Positions 28,227-37,052 of a stretch of DNA of 54,689 bases are shown here, piece after piece (position 1 is the first letter of the stretch; the number at the start of each line of letters is the position of its first letter). Under the pieces are notes generated by a model. The model worked only from the letters and a program-made list of their open reading frames with translations, made no database searches and was not told where the DNA came from. This DNA comes from Polyangiaceae bacterium. GTDB taxonomy: Bacteria > Myxococcota_A > Polyangia > Polyangiales > Polyangiaceae. Position numbers and translations under genes: made by a program. The DNA lies in the NCBI GenBank assembly GCA_016933275.1, contig JAFGBI010000147.1, forward strand, positions 1-54,689, given 5' to 3'.

Positions 28227-28835
28227 ATGAACGATTCGAAGCGCATCGTGATCCAGGGCCGTGCCGTCCCCTTGAGGGGCAACGACATCGACACCGATCG
28301 CATCATTCCCGCCCGCTACCTCCGAACCGTGACCTTCGACGGCCTCGGCGAGCACGTCTTCGAAGACGACCGCGCCGCGGTCACGGCGCGCGGTGAGCGG
28401 CACCCCTTCGACGATCCTCGCTATCGGGGCGCGCGAGTGCTCCTCGTGAACCAGAACTTCGGCTGTGGCTCTTCTCGCGAGCACGCACCGCAGGCGATAG
28501 TGCGTTGGGGCGTCGAGGTGATCATCGGGGAGAGCTTCGCGGAGATCTTTTTTGGGAACTGCATCGCCCTCGGCGTCCCCTGCCCCACCGTACCCGGTGG
28601 TGTCATCGCCGAGCTCATGAGCGCGGTCGAGCACGATGCGAGCACCGAGATCGCGGTGGATCTCGAGCATCGGCGGGTCATCGCCGGACCACGGACGTAC
28701 CCCCTGGAGATCCCCGACGGCCCGCGCAACCAGTTCCTCAACGGCCGCTGGGACACGACCGGGGAGCTACTGGCAGCCGCTGACGCCATCCGGGCCACGG
28801 CAGCGAACCTCCCATACTTTCGCGGTTTTTCGTGA
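28227..28835 (+). CDS. leuD: 3-Isopropylmalate dehydratase small subunit
   Basis: A 202-residue swivel-domain subunit that completes the LeuCD active site. Family motifs: [47 protein letters not shown]. The ATG at 28227 has GAGGAGG upstream. The C-terminus ([12 protein letters not shown]) is that of the bacterial LeuD group with the longer C-terminal tail. Repeat B begins a few bases after the stop codon. Confidence 0.96.
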   Translation: MNDSKRIVIQGRAVPLRGNDIDTDRIIPARYLRTVTFDGLGEHVFEDDRAAVTARGERHPFDDPRYRGARVLLVNQNFGCGSSREHAPQAIVRWGVEVIIGESFAEIFFGNCIALGVPCPTVPGGVIAELMSAVEHDASTEIAVDLEHRRVIAGPRTYPLEIPDGPRNQFLNGRWDTTGELLAAADAIRATAANLPYFRGFS

Positions 28836-29282
28836 GTATTCCGCCGACAGCACCGATCAGGTTACCAGCAGCAACGGCAGCGCGGGAAACGCGTCTGTGC
28901 GGGGCAAGGACGCGCTTCCAGCGCTGCTGTGGAGAGGTCTGCTGCCGGTTCGGTGCTCTAGGTGGTTGATTTGACGCAGCAATCAACCTGATTGCTGCTC
29001 TCGGCACGCCGGCAGTGATCGCCGCGCGCGGGGCCGAATTCCGCGGGGTATCGGCACGGATCGGGACCGATTCCGCGGGACCGGGGTGGAGACCCCTCTC
29101 CGCGACGTCCCCCGACACTGCAAAGATTGCGTGGGATTGCGCCAGCAAACGCCGAAAAAGTACCGGGGCTCGCCCACACCGAGGCGATCCCCGCGCTATT
29201 CTCCAGGTATCTGGCCTGACGAAACGGACCGGCGGTAGCCCGTTCTCGGACCCGCTCGCGCCGTACGGAGGATCTGCTCCCC
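28836..29282. other. Intergenic region leuD to GH12 lipoprotein
   Basis: About 450 bases. The first part is repeat B copy 2 (28846-29002). The rest contains a possible -10 TATTCT at 29197-29202 with no clear -35. No small gene was recognised. Confidence 0.4.
28846..29002. repeat. Dispersed structured repeat B, copy 2
   Basis: Partner of 10244-10402. The right end (28952-29000) is nearly identical to 10352-10400 and carries the same 10-bp hairpin (28976-28998). The left arm GATCAGGTTACCAGCAGCAA (28855-28874) matches, while the middle differs. Here it lies between leuD and a cysteine-rich lipoprotein gene; copy 1 lies after another cysteine-rich lipoprotein gene. Confidence 0.8.
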
Positions 29283-30689
29283 ATGAACCTGCTTTCTCGG
29301 CTCGGTCCCACCGCCACCTTGGCCCTCCTTGTCGGCGCTTGCGAGAGCGGCGACTCGGGTTGCCCCACTGGGTGGGGCCTATGCTCCACCACGGGTCAGT
29401 GCGTGCCCTCGGCTGCGCAATGTCCAGGGGCCCCGGTTGGTTGCCCGGACGGACAGACGGATTGTGGCGGAGTCTGCGTGGACACGCAGGGTAGCTCCGC
29501 GAACTGCGGGGTCTGCGGGAATGCTTGCCCGAGCGGCACCGTGTGCTCGGCCGGGAGCTGCACGGCGGACGGCTGCGGTGATGGGCTCACGCAATGTGGT
29601 GCCGACTGTGTCAACACGCAGATCCACAACAGTCATTGCGGTGGTTGCGACCAGCCCTGCACGGGCAACTGGCTCTGCGCGAACGGTAGCTGTTCGGCCT
29701 GCGTCACCGGACTCACCCTCTGCAGCGGGGAGTGCGTCAGCCTCGCCTCCGACGCGGGCCACTGCGGCTCCTGCGACAACGCCTGTACCGCGAACGCGAT
29801 CTGCGCGGCGGGGGTCTGCACCGTCCCCGAGACGCCCGTGACCGAGTGCGAGGACCACCAGTACCTGTGCGACGACGTCTGCGTGAACCACTCGAGCATC
29901 AACTGCGGGGCTTGCGGCGTCGTGTGCGTGGCTGGCCAAGTCTGCACGACCACGGGCTGCGTGGGCAGCACCACGCCGCCGGTGTGCGACCCCACGGACA
30001 ACCCGACGACGGAGCTCTGCGACGTCTTCGCCCGCACTGGAGTTTGCTGCACCGAGTACCTCGTGCAGAACAACATCTGGAACGAGCAGGCAGCGAGCCA
30101 AGACCTCTGCATCTCGGTCACGGGCACAAGCTTCACCGTCACCACCTCCGGGCTCAGCGTGGGCACGTCGGGCGCCCCGGCCGCCTATCCATCCATCGTG
30201 AAGGGTTGCCACCAGAACGCCTGCTCGACCTCGGCCACCTCGAACCTGCCGCTCCAGGTGAGCGCGATCCAGAGCGCCACCTCGAGCTGGACCTTCTCCG
30301 GCGGAAACGGCAACTATAACGTCTCCTACGACCTCTGGGTCATGCCGGGCAGCAACGCATCCTATGACGAGTTCGACGGCCTCGAGCTCATGATCTGGCT
30401 CGACTACAACGGCGTGCAGCCGTTTGGCAACCAGCAGGGCACGGTCAACATCGGCGGTGCGAGCTACGCGGTGTGGATCGGCGCGATCGGCTGGAATTAC
30501 GTCGCATACGTGCGTCAGGGCAGCGTGTCGAGCGTTTCGAACCTCGACCTGAAGGCCTTCATCGATGACGCGGTCAGCCGGGGCAAGGCGCAGAACAGCT
30601 GGTACTTGAAGGCCATCGAGGCCGGCTTCGAGATCTGGAGCGGCGGCCAAGGCATGAAGACCTCCTCCTTCAGCGCGACGGTCGAGTGA
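29283..30689 (+). CDS. Cysteine-rich lipoprotein with GH12 endoglucanase domain
   Basis: A 468-residue lipoprotein. Signal peptide ends in LVGAC (Cys20). Residues about 27-230 carry five or six NCGxCG-type Cys-rich units like those of the lipoprotein at 8563-10089. Residues about 243-468 match glycoside hydrolase family 12 of the actinobacterial cellulase type: YLVQNNIWNEQ at the start, AYPSIVKGCHQNAC, NYNVSYDLWVMP, LELMIWLDYNG with the nucleophile Glu368, and YLKAIEAGFEIWSGGQG with acid/base Glu450. Both catalytic residues are present, so the domain should cut beta-1,4-glucan or xyloglucan by a retaining mechanism. Lipid anchoring plus a Cys-rich stalk suggest a cell-surface enzyme for feeding on plant or microbial glucan. 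Confidence 0.9.
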   Translation: MNLLSRLGPTATLALLVGACESGDSGCPTGWGLCSTTGQCVPSAAQCPGAPVGCPDGQTDCGGVCVDTQGSSANCGVCGNACPSGTVCSAGSCTADGCGDGLTQCGADCVNTQIHNSHCGGCDQPCTGNWLCANGSCSACVTGLTLCSGECVSLASDAGHCGSCDNACTANAICAAGVCTVPETPVTECEDHQYLCDDVCVNHSSINCGACGVVCVAGQVCTTTGCVGSTTPPVCDPTDNPTTELCDVFARTGVCCTEYLVQNNIWNEQAASQDLCISVTGTSFTVTTSGLSVGTSGAPAAYPSIVKGCHQNACSTSATSNLPLQVSAIQSATSSWTFSGGNGNYNVSYDLWVMPGSNASYDEFDGLELMIWLDYNGVQPFGNQQGTVNIGGASYAVWIGAIGWNYVAYVRQGSVSSVSNLDLKAFIDDAVSRGKAQNSWYLKAIEAGFEIWSGGQGMKTSSFSATVE

Positions 30690-30707
30690 CGCTGATCTAT
30701 TGGATCT

Positions 30708-30736
30708 GAGGATCCGCGCGTCACGCGGGGATCCTC
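30708..30736 (+). terminator. Hairpin between GH12 gene and convergent hydrolase gene
   Basis: GAGGATCCGCG (30708-30718) pairs with CGC..GGATCCTC (30724-30736) with a two-base bulge. It begins 19 bases after the GH12 stop. No T-run. Confidence 0.45.
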
Positions 30737-30954
30737 GGCAGCGCGGTGGATCGGCGCCAGAGGCGCCCGCCGCTCATCCAGCAGCGAGGAGGGGGAGGCC
30801 ACGTGTCGCGGCCGACGTGGAGGAGGGGGCTCGCCTCCCCCGCCGAGAAGAAACCTAGCGCGGGCGCAATCCGCCGCCGTGCTTGGGTTGCGGGCCTGTC
30901 CCGCGCCAGGCCCGAAGGGACTTCGGTCCCGAAGGCAGGTGCGGCCGACGTCGC

Positions 30955-31812
30955 TCAAGCCGATGCCCGGCTGATCTCCTGAACCCAAACGGCGACGGCG
31001 GCCACGTGGGCAGCGGCGTCGATCTCGTGCATGAGCTCGTGATACCGATCGGGGTGGACGACGAGCTCGGCCCGAGGCATGAGCGCGCAGGCGCGGCGCG
31101 TCACCTCGAGGTCGGCGATGCGGTCGTCACCTGCCGCCCAGCAGCGCACGGGGAGGCCGAGCGCCGGGGCCCGCCCGAGGAGGCTCCGCTGCGCATTCGC
31201 CACCTCGACGAACCAACGCGCGGTGGCGACGCGAGACAGCAGGGAGTCGGCCCGGTTCCGCTCCACCATCTCCTGGTCGTGAGTCAACGCCTCGGCGGGG
31301 ATCCGGGAGGGCAGCGTGAAATCGGGCGCGATACCGGACAGCAGACGGGCGAACACCCGCTTGTAGGCGGGCACGGGCAGCGACAAGGCAAAGAACGGCG
31401 ACGTCCAGACGAGCGCCCGACAGCGTGCCGGCGCGCGGAGGGCGAAATGCGCGGTCACCAGCGCCCCCATGCTGTGTCCGATCAGCACTGGCGCGCCGAG
31501 CGCGGCCCAGGTGGGTTCGGTCGCGAGGGCGTCGAGGACGGCGCCGACATCATCAAGGTAGTCGGCGAAGCTGCGGATCGCGCCCCGGACGCCACCGCTC
31601 CGGCCGTGCCCCCGGAGATCGAGGCTGCCCACGGCGAGTCCGGCCCGACACCACGCATCCACGGCGTGGTCGTAGCGTCCTCGATGGTCGCCGTAGCCGT
31701 GGACGAGGAACACGCCAGCGACCGGGGCGATCACTGGCGTGTCGAGGGTGTAGTAGAGCTCGGGAGCGCCGGGGCGAACCAGCGTGCGCCGTGCCCTGAC
31801 GCCCGCGGTCAT
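30955..31812 (-). CDS. Alpha/beta-hydrolase (monoacylglycerol lipase/lysophospholipase-like)
   Basis: A 285-residue serine hydrolase. The oxyanion-hole segment is FLVHGYGDHRGRYDH, the nucleophile elbow is LIGHSMGAL (GHSMG), the acid lies in AAGDDRIADLE and the catalytic His in HPDRYHELMHE. The GYGDHxGRY and HELMHE motifs are those of the PldB/YtpA monoacylglycerol lipase group. No signal peptide is seen, so it acts in the cytoplasm. The ATG at 31812 overlaps the stop of the upstream HAD-GH65 fusion gene (ATGA); the frame stays open further upstream inside that gene but without likeness to the family. The substrate is probably a monoacylglycerol or lysophospholipid. Confidence 0.88.
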   Translation of the reverse strand: MTAGVRARRTLVRPGAPELYYTLDTPVIAPVAGVFLVHGYGDHRGRYDHAVDAWCRAGLAVGSLDLRGHGRSGGVRGAIRSFADYLDDVGAVLDALATEPTWAALGAPVLIGHSMGALVTAHFALRAPARCRALVWTSPFFALSLPVPAYKRVFARLLSGIAPDFTLPSRIPAEALTHDQEMVERNRADSLLSRVATARWFVEVANAQRSLLGRAPALGLPVRCWAAGDDRIADLEVTRRACALMPRAELVVHPDRYHELMHEIDAAAHVAAVAVWVQEISRASA

Positions 31813-34800
31813 CTCACCGTCACTGAGAGGGTCGAACCGCTTGGCGTCGTGATCTTCTTCTGCTCGCCCTTGGTGACCTCGACGGCGGCGTGGGCCGTGA
31901 CGGAGACGCCGTCCCGATCCACATCGACCTCGAACGGAGTGCCCTGCGCCACCGCGGTGAACACGACCCGGCCGACGTGCGCCGGCAGCTCCGGGGCGAC
32001 GGTGACTTCGGCGCCGACCACGGACAGCCCCGCCCACTTGGTCACCACCACGTCGGTCGCCGGGAGGTGCGCCGCGATCCATGCCTTGACGGGCGCTTCG
32101 TCCCAGGCGCTGCGGCTCCCCGCGGGGACGCCCCCGATGACCCGAGCGGCCAGGGACGACGCGAGCTGGGCCTCCCGCGAGGTCGCCGCGGCCAGGCGAT
32201 GGAAGGTCTCCAGGCGGACCATCCGCTGCGCGACTCGGTCGCCCTCGATCCCCACGTCGACCCGATCCCAGAGGGTGTGCGAGACGGCCTGGTGGAGGAG
32301 GAAGGCATCGTCGAACCAGTCGGCGCCCTTGGCCGCGTCTTTGGCGGCCGCAACGAAGCAGGGCACGTCTTGGTCCGTGGAGGCATAGATGCCGGCGATC
32401 TTCTCGAGCGTGACCGTTCGACCCGCCTCGGCCTCGACCTCGAACACCTGGTAGGCCTGAGCAGTCGCCGTCTCGACGCGGGGCTCGAGCTCGACGACCA
32501 TCCCGTTCTCGTATAGGCGATGGCGAACGGCAGCGGCGACGCCCACCGGCCGGTCACCCGCCGTCTGCAGCTGGACGAACACGCCGCCTGGCGTCGCGCC
32601 CTGCACCACTGGCGCCGCCGAACCCACGGTCCCATCGATCCCCGACCGGATGGCGATGTTGCCGGAGTAGTTGAGCGGCGTCACCGCGAGCTCGAGTGCA
32701 CCCACGTGAGGCTCGGCCGCGCTGGCGAAACGCCGGCTGTCGAGGCGAGTGAGCCGTCCCGCCTTGTCCCGCACGACCATGGTGCGCGAGAGGACCCCGT
32801 CCAACATGTCAAGCTTCTGGCAGTAGCTCACGATCCGCATCTTGAACGGGGAGACGTACTCACCCCGGCCGATCCTGAGCTCGCAGCGCGTCCAGTCGAG
32901 GACCGCGCCGGCGCCCGCCGGTGCCACCTGGGTGCCCGGCGCGTGCACCTCATCGCGCCGCGCGAACTCGCTGGCGCCACCCACGCCGAGGTAGCCGTTG
33001 CCCACGGTGGTGAGCGCCGATCGCACCTTCTCCTCCGCCGGCTCGTAGTCGTCGAAGCGGAGCGTCCAGGCGTCGGCGGGTATCCCGGTCTCAAACCAGT
33101 CGAACACGTCGTCAACGGAGATGTCGCCGAGGTCGGTCACCACCACGTCGGCCCCGACCTTGGTGAGCTCGAGGCCGTCGATGTCGCGAGCGATGCCGAG
33201 CACCATCCCGAAATTGCCGCGATAGCCGGCGGTGACCCCCGAGATCGCGTCCTCGACCATCATGGTCTCGCCGGGCGTGAAACCGAGGTTCTTGGCGGCA
33301 ACCACGAAGATGTCGGGGTCGGGCTTGCCGCTGAGACCGAGCTCGGCAGACACGACCCCGCACACGCGGGTCTCGAACAGATCCTCGAGGTTGGCCTTCC
33401 GCAGCACAAGCTGCGTGTTCTTGCTGCTCGACGCGACCCCCACGCGAATACCGCGGGCCTTGAGCTCGCGGATGAAGTTGACGCTCGAGGGAAAGACGTG
33501 CGCGCCCTTCTCCTTGAGGACCGCCTGGAACGAGACGTTCTTGCGGTTGCCGAGACCACACACGGTCTCGAGGTCGGCCGAGTCGTCGGGCGTCCCGTAC
33601 TCGATGGTGATGCCACGCGACGCGAGGAAATCGTTGACCCCCTTGTAGCGGGGCTTCCCGTCGACCCATTTGAGGTAGTCCTCGCCGGTAAACTCCGCGA
33701 ACGGCTCTTTGCGCGCCTCGGCGCGACGCTTGAGAAACTCGTCAAACATCACCTTCCAGGCAGCCGAGTGGACCTTCGCGGTCTCCGTAACGACGCCGTC
33801 GAGGTCGAAGATCGCGCACTTGAAGCTCGCGGGGCGCAGCCGTTGCTCGCGCGTGGCGAGGCGGTTCAGTACCGTCACCAGCACATCCACCTCGGGTACG
33901 ACGATGGCCCTCGGGCAGGTCTCCCGCACCTGCTTCATCAGCGCCTCGTCCTTGGTGACGAACATCGCCCACACGTCCTGGCTCTTGGCCATGCAGGCCT
34001 TCACCAAAGGCAGGTCACCCTTGGTGTCGCCGCACACCAGCGTCGGTCCCTGGTCGAGCCCGAGCGCGAGCTCGCGATCGAGGAAGTAGAGGCCATCGGC
34101 CTTGGAGAACTCGCCCTCCGAGGCCCCCTTGAGGATGATCTCGATGTCGAGCTTCATGTCGACGAGGCCGAAATCGGTGCCGGACGGATCCACCTCCTTC
34201 ATGATCCCGCGAACCACCTCGAGGAAGGCGAGCGACTCGTCCTCGGGGATGGACTTGGAGATGTCCTGGCGGGCGAGCGTGGTCTCGCCGAACTTGAACT
34301 GGAGCCCCGAGCCGATGAGGCTGAACTTCTCGTACTCCGGACGAGCCACCAGCGCCGCCAGGCGGCGGTTGAGCTCGTCGAGCTTGGCTTGCTGAGCCGC
34401 CTCGATCGGGAAGGTGCGGCGCACCCCCTCCTTGTCGATGAACTCGCGCGCCTTGGAGGCAGCGTAGATGTAGGCCCCGACGGGCATGACGCTCACATCG
34501 GCGACCCCGGGATTGAGGAGCGGCGCCGATGTCACCACGGTGGCGCTGTTCGCCCGCGCCCTCGAGAAACGCGTGAGGTAGATCGCGTTGTACGCGCTCT
34601 GGATGCTGGAGCGATAGCGCCCGCAGTAGTTGGAGATCGTGCCGTCACGATCGGTAACGAAGTTGTTGAAGTGGATCCCCTCGAGCTCCACCAAGGCATC
34701 GACTACACGCCGCTCGAATTGGGCGTGGATCCCACCCAGATAGAGGTCGAACGCGGCCTCGCCCTGCTCGAAGAAGACGATGTCCTTCTTGAGCTCGCTC

Positions 34801-35021
34801 ACCTCATAGTCAATCTCGAGATCGATCGTCTTGACCGCGTCGAGCATCAGCTGCCGGCAACCGTTCACCTCCGGGATCGCCTCCAGACTAGCGAGCGCGC
34901 TCTTGAGCTCCGCGAGCCGGTGCGCGTCGACGGTCTTCGAATCGGCGTAGCTTCTGACCATGGCCACGCGGACGTCGCGCGTGTGCTCCATGAGCTCGTA
35001 GAATTCCTTCAGTGTTCGCAT
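31809..35021 (-). CDS. HAD-HAD-GH65 fusion related to mycobacterial OtsB1, lacking the GH65 catalytic barrel
   Basis: A 1070-residue cytoplasmic protein. Residues 1-110 are helical. Residues about 115-395 form a trehalose-phosphatase-like HAD domain (TDRDGT with Asp124/Asp126; TSAPL; CGDTKGDLPLV). Residues about 398-650 form a beta-phosphoglucomutase-like HAD domain (FDLDGVVTE with Asp406/Asp408; SSSKNT; SGKPDPDIF; VEDAISG). From 651 the N-terminal beta-sandwich of GH65 phosphorylases follows (TVGNGYLGVGG, LDMLDGVLSRTMVVRD, LNYSGNI) and the start of the helical linker (LWDRVDVGIEGD, QRMVRLETFHRL, LAAR). The (alpha/alpha)6 barrel with the catalytic Glu (usually in GVxGPDE) is missing; after about 30 residues the C-terminal beta domain resumes (GAEVTVAPELPAHVGRVVFT). 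M. tuberculosis OtsB1, from memory about 1327 residues, has similar parts. The phosphatase domains could be active; the phosphorylase cannot. Confidence 0.88.
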   Translation of the reverse strand: MRTLKEFYELMEHTRDVRVAMVRSYADSKTVDAHRLAELKSALASLEAIPEVNGCRQLMLDAVKTIDLEIDYEVSELKKDIVFFEQGEAAFDLYLGGIHAQFERRVVDALVELEGIHFNNFVTDRDGTISNYCGRYRSSIQSAYNAIYLTRFSRARANSATVVTSAPLLNPGVADVSVMPVGAYIYAASKAREFIDKEGVRRTFPIEAAQQAKLDELNRRLAALVARPEYEKFSLIGSGLQFKFGETTLARQDISKSIPEDESLAFLEVVRGIMKEVDPSGTDFGLVDMKLDIEIILKGASEGEFSKADGLYFLDRELALGLDQGPTLVCGDTKGDLPLVKACMAKSQDVWAMFVTKDEALMKQVRETCPRAIVVPEVDVLVTVLNRLATREQRLRPASFKCAIFDLDGVVTETAKVHSAAWKVMFDEFLKRRAEARKEPFAEFTGEDYLKWVDGKPRYKGVNDFLASRGITIEYGTPDDSADLETVCGLGNRKNVSFQAVLKEKGAHVFPSSVNFIRELKARGIRVGVASSSKNTQLVLRKANLEDLFETRVCGVVSAELGLSGKPDPDIFVVAAKNLGFTPGETMMVEDAISGVTAGYRGNFGMVLGIARDIDGLELTKVGADVVVTDLGDISVDDVFDWFETGIPADAWTLRFDDYEPAEEKVRSALTTVGNGYLGVGGASEFARRDEVHAPGTQVAPAGAGAVLDWTRCELRIGRGEYVSPFKMRIVSYCQKLDMLDGVLSRTMVVRDKAGRLTRLDSRRFASAAEPHVGALELAVTPLNYSGNIAIRSGIDGTVGSAAPVVQGATPGGVFVQLQTAGDRPVGVAAAVRHRLYENGMVVELEPRVETATAQAYQVFEVEAEAGRTVTLEKIAGIYASTDQDVPCFVAAAKDAAKGADWFDDAFLLHQAVSHTLWDRVDVGIEGDRVAQRMVRLETFHRLAAATSREAQLASSLAARVIGGVPAGSRSAWDEAPVKAWIAAHLPATDVVVTKWAGLSVVGAEVTVAPELPAHVGRVVFTAVAQGTPFEVDVDRDGVSVTAHAAVEVTKGEQKKITTPSGSTLSVTVR

Positions 35022-35474
35022 GGTGGTTCTCTCGTGTTGCGGCCGCGGCCGAAGCGGCAAGGATGGCTGCAATGGCTCCGCGCTCCGGGTGCCTCCCCCG
35101 GGGTCCCGCGCGCTCGGCGCAGGGGTAGGGAACGGGGGGCCTCGAGCGCGGCGGAACTTAGCCGATCCGGGGGCGTCGGCACAGCGGAGACTGTAGCCTG
35201 GCATGGTCCGAACGCAGGCGCTTGGTACGTCCCAGATCGGAGCCTCGCCGCGCGACCGACACCCGACGTCTCGCCCTCGACTGCCCAAGGAGGTCGAGAC
35301 GGGAGGGGGCGCGGCGCGGGCAAGCGACGCCAGACAGGGGACTTCGCCGGGTTCCCCGCGGTGACCGCTGGTGGCGCGCTACCTTGGGGCTTGCTGCACG
35401 GCTGGCCGGGGTGGTAGAGGGTGCGGCAACGCTTCAGCAACGCTTCGACATCGCGTCGAAAGGGGGCGCTCGAA
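35022..35474. other. Divergent intergenic region
   Basis: About 450 bases between the HAD-GH65 fusion gene and the next plus-strand gene. Both must start from here. No promoter, repeat or small gene could be assigned. Confidence 0.4.
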
Positions 35475-36713
35475 ATGATCACGCTTACGACAACGATCCG
35501 TATGGTGCCAGGCGAGAGCCCGGTGGTCGACTCGGACGCTTTCCTGATGGGATCGCCGTGTACGGTAGCCACCGCGGGGTCGGCGGCACTGGCAAACGCC
35601 GTCGAGAACGCTCGCCCGATAGAGAACCGGTATCTCTCGGGTCGAGGCAACCTCAGGTTGAAGGGCTGGGAGGTCACGGTAAGAGATGGTGGTCTACACC
35701 TTCGCAGCACGGAGACGCGCCGGGATGGCCCGGTCTTCCCACTCGTGGACATCGAACGAGCTCCGATCCCTTCCTGCGTGAGTGATATCGAGCCAGCCGG
35801 CACCTACGACGAGTTCGAAAAGGTCGGGGCCAAGGATCGATACCTCGTCCTCCCGCGCGATCTCGCCCCCGCGCTCGAGGCAAGCGGCGTCCGATTCTCC
35901 GCAGCGTGCGGGAGCCTGGTCCTGGCAGCGTCACTGCTCATCGCGCCGAGCCCCGCCGCTGCACAGCCCGCCACCCCGACGACTGCGGCACCGGCAACCC
36001 CCGCCCCCACCGACTACTCCCAGCTCATCGGTCACGAGGTCGTCGTCACGTGGAACGGCGGTTCGATGACCGGGAGGCTCCTCGCCACCGATCAGACGTC
36101 GGCGACCGTGGTCGGTCCCGATGGGCAGACGCGGGTCATCGGGCTCGCTGCCATCACTGGTATGAACCTCAGCCCGAGCGAGTCCGCGGCCGCCGCCCCG
36201 GCTCCGGCGGCGCCGGCCGTCGCGCCCGTGGCACCAGCGGTGGCGCCCCCGGCCGCGGTGGCCCCCGTCGCCCCAACCGCGCCGGCCGAGGTGGAGAGGT
36301 ACCCCCAGAGCTACGGGAGGGGCGGCATCATCGCGGGTAGCATCCTCATCGGTTCCGGCATTGCCGTCCTGGGGGCCGGGTTCTTCTTGGCCGCCACGGA
36401 TTGCGACGAATCGGGTACGACCACCACCTACGATACCTACTACGACGTCTACGACTACGACGATGATGGGGTCGATGATGTCTGCCAGGCCGCGTACCGG
36501 ACCACGGGCTTGGTCATCGGGGGGGGGCTCATCGGAGGAGGCCTCATCCCACTGCTCATCGGCATCAATCGTCGCAAGTACGCAGGTCAGCCGGTGGTAG
36601 CGGAGGGGACGATGGGGCCAGAGGTGGCCCGCTCGAGGAAGCGCGCGTTGGTGTCCGCCCGTGTCGGCCCCACCCGGCGCGGATGGGCCGGCGGGCTGAC
36701 GATCCGTTTCTGA
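35475..36713 (+). CDS. Unknown membrane protein with internal signal-like helix and Sm-like motif
   Basis: A 412-residue protein of no recognised family. Residues 1-140 look cytoplasmic and folded. A segment at about 142-164 (ACGSLVLAASLLIAPSPAAA) has the look of a cleavable signal peptide but lies internally and has no start codon close before it. It is followed by a Pro/Thr linker and a small beta-rich unit (LIGHEVVVTWNGGSMTGRLL, then VIGLAAITGMNL, about 183-235) resembling an Sm-like barrel. After an Ala/Pro/Val-rich linker there are two hydrophobic helices (GSILIGSGIAVLGAGFFLAA; LVIGGGLIGGGLIPLLIGI) around an acidic Asp/Tyr segment (YYDVYDYDDDGVDD). The ATG at 35475 has a GGGGG upstream. 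The internal signal may mark a fusion of a cytoplasmic domain with an exported protein. Confidence 0.65.
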   Translation: MITLTTTIRMVPGESPVVDSDAFLMGSPCTVATAGSAALANAVENARPIENRYLSGRGNLRLKGWEVTVRDGGLHLRSTETRRDGPVFPLVDIERAPIPSCVSDIEPAGTYDEFEKVGAKDRYLVLPRDLAPALEASGVRFSAACGSLVLAASLLIAPSPAAAQPATPTTAAPATPAPTDYSQLIGHEVVVTWNGGSMTGRLLATDQTSATVVGPDGQTRVIGLAAITGMNLSPSESAAAAPAPAAPAVAPVAPAVAPPAAVAPVAPTAPAEVERYPQSYGRGGIIAGSILIGSGIAVLGAGFFLAATDCDESGTTTTYDTYYDVYDYDDDGVDDVCQAAYRTTGLVIGGGLIGGGLIPLLIGINRRKYAGQPVVAEGTMGPEVARSRKRALVSARVGPTRRGWAGGLTIRF

Positions 36714-37032
36714 TCCCGTCTCCCTTCGAGGCCGTTCCTTCCTTCTGCCGGTCCCGCAGCCTGAAGCGCACCCCCGTTCGTGGGCGCCTCCCGAGGCGTC
36801 GACCGGTGATCCTTCGTGTTGGGGGGCGGCAATTCGGGGCCGTCGGCCCAGCGAGCTCGGAGCCACTCCTTCGAGGGATCCCGGCGCGACGCGGCCCAGG
36901 GAAACGGAGCCAGAACAGTCGGGTCCTGGCCCGAACTCAGCGATGGCCCCCGCGTTGGGCGGCGTGCGCCCGATCTTGAGCGCTGGATGGCGACCTGATC
37001 GAGGCGCAGGAGGCGCGCTGAGCTCGGAGTGG
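36714..37032. other. Non-coding stretch between convergent genes
   Basis: About 320 bases between the ends of two convergent genes; nothing recognised apart from the hairpin that follows it. Confidence 0.4.
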
Positions 37033-37050
37033 AGCCCCCCGCCGGGGGCT
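37033..37050 (-). terminator. Hairpin after the fibro-slime gene
   Basis: AGCCCCC (37033-37039), CGCC, GGGGGCT (37044-37050): perfect 7-bp stem two bases after the stop codon in the direction of transcription. No U-run. Confidence 0.55.
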
Positions 37051-37052
37051 GG

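Noticed and set aside
32520..35417. Open frame of 965 codons on the plus strand opposite the HAD-GH65 fusion
   Set aside because: It is the complement of a gene with strong domain matches; its Arg/Glu/His/Val-rich translation has no family likeness.
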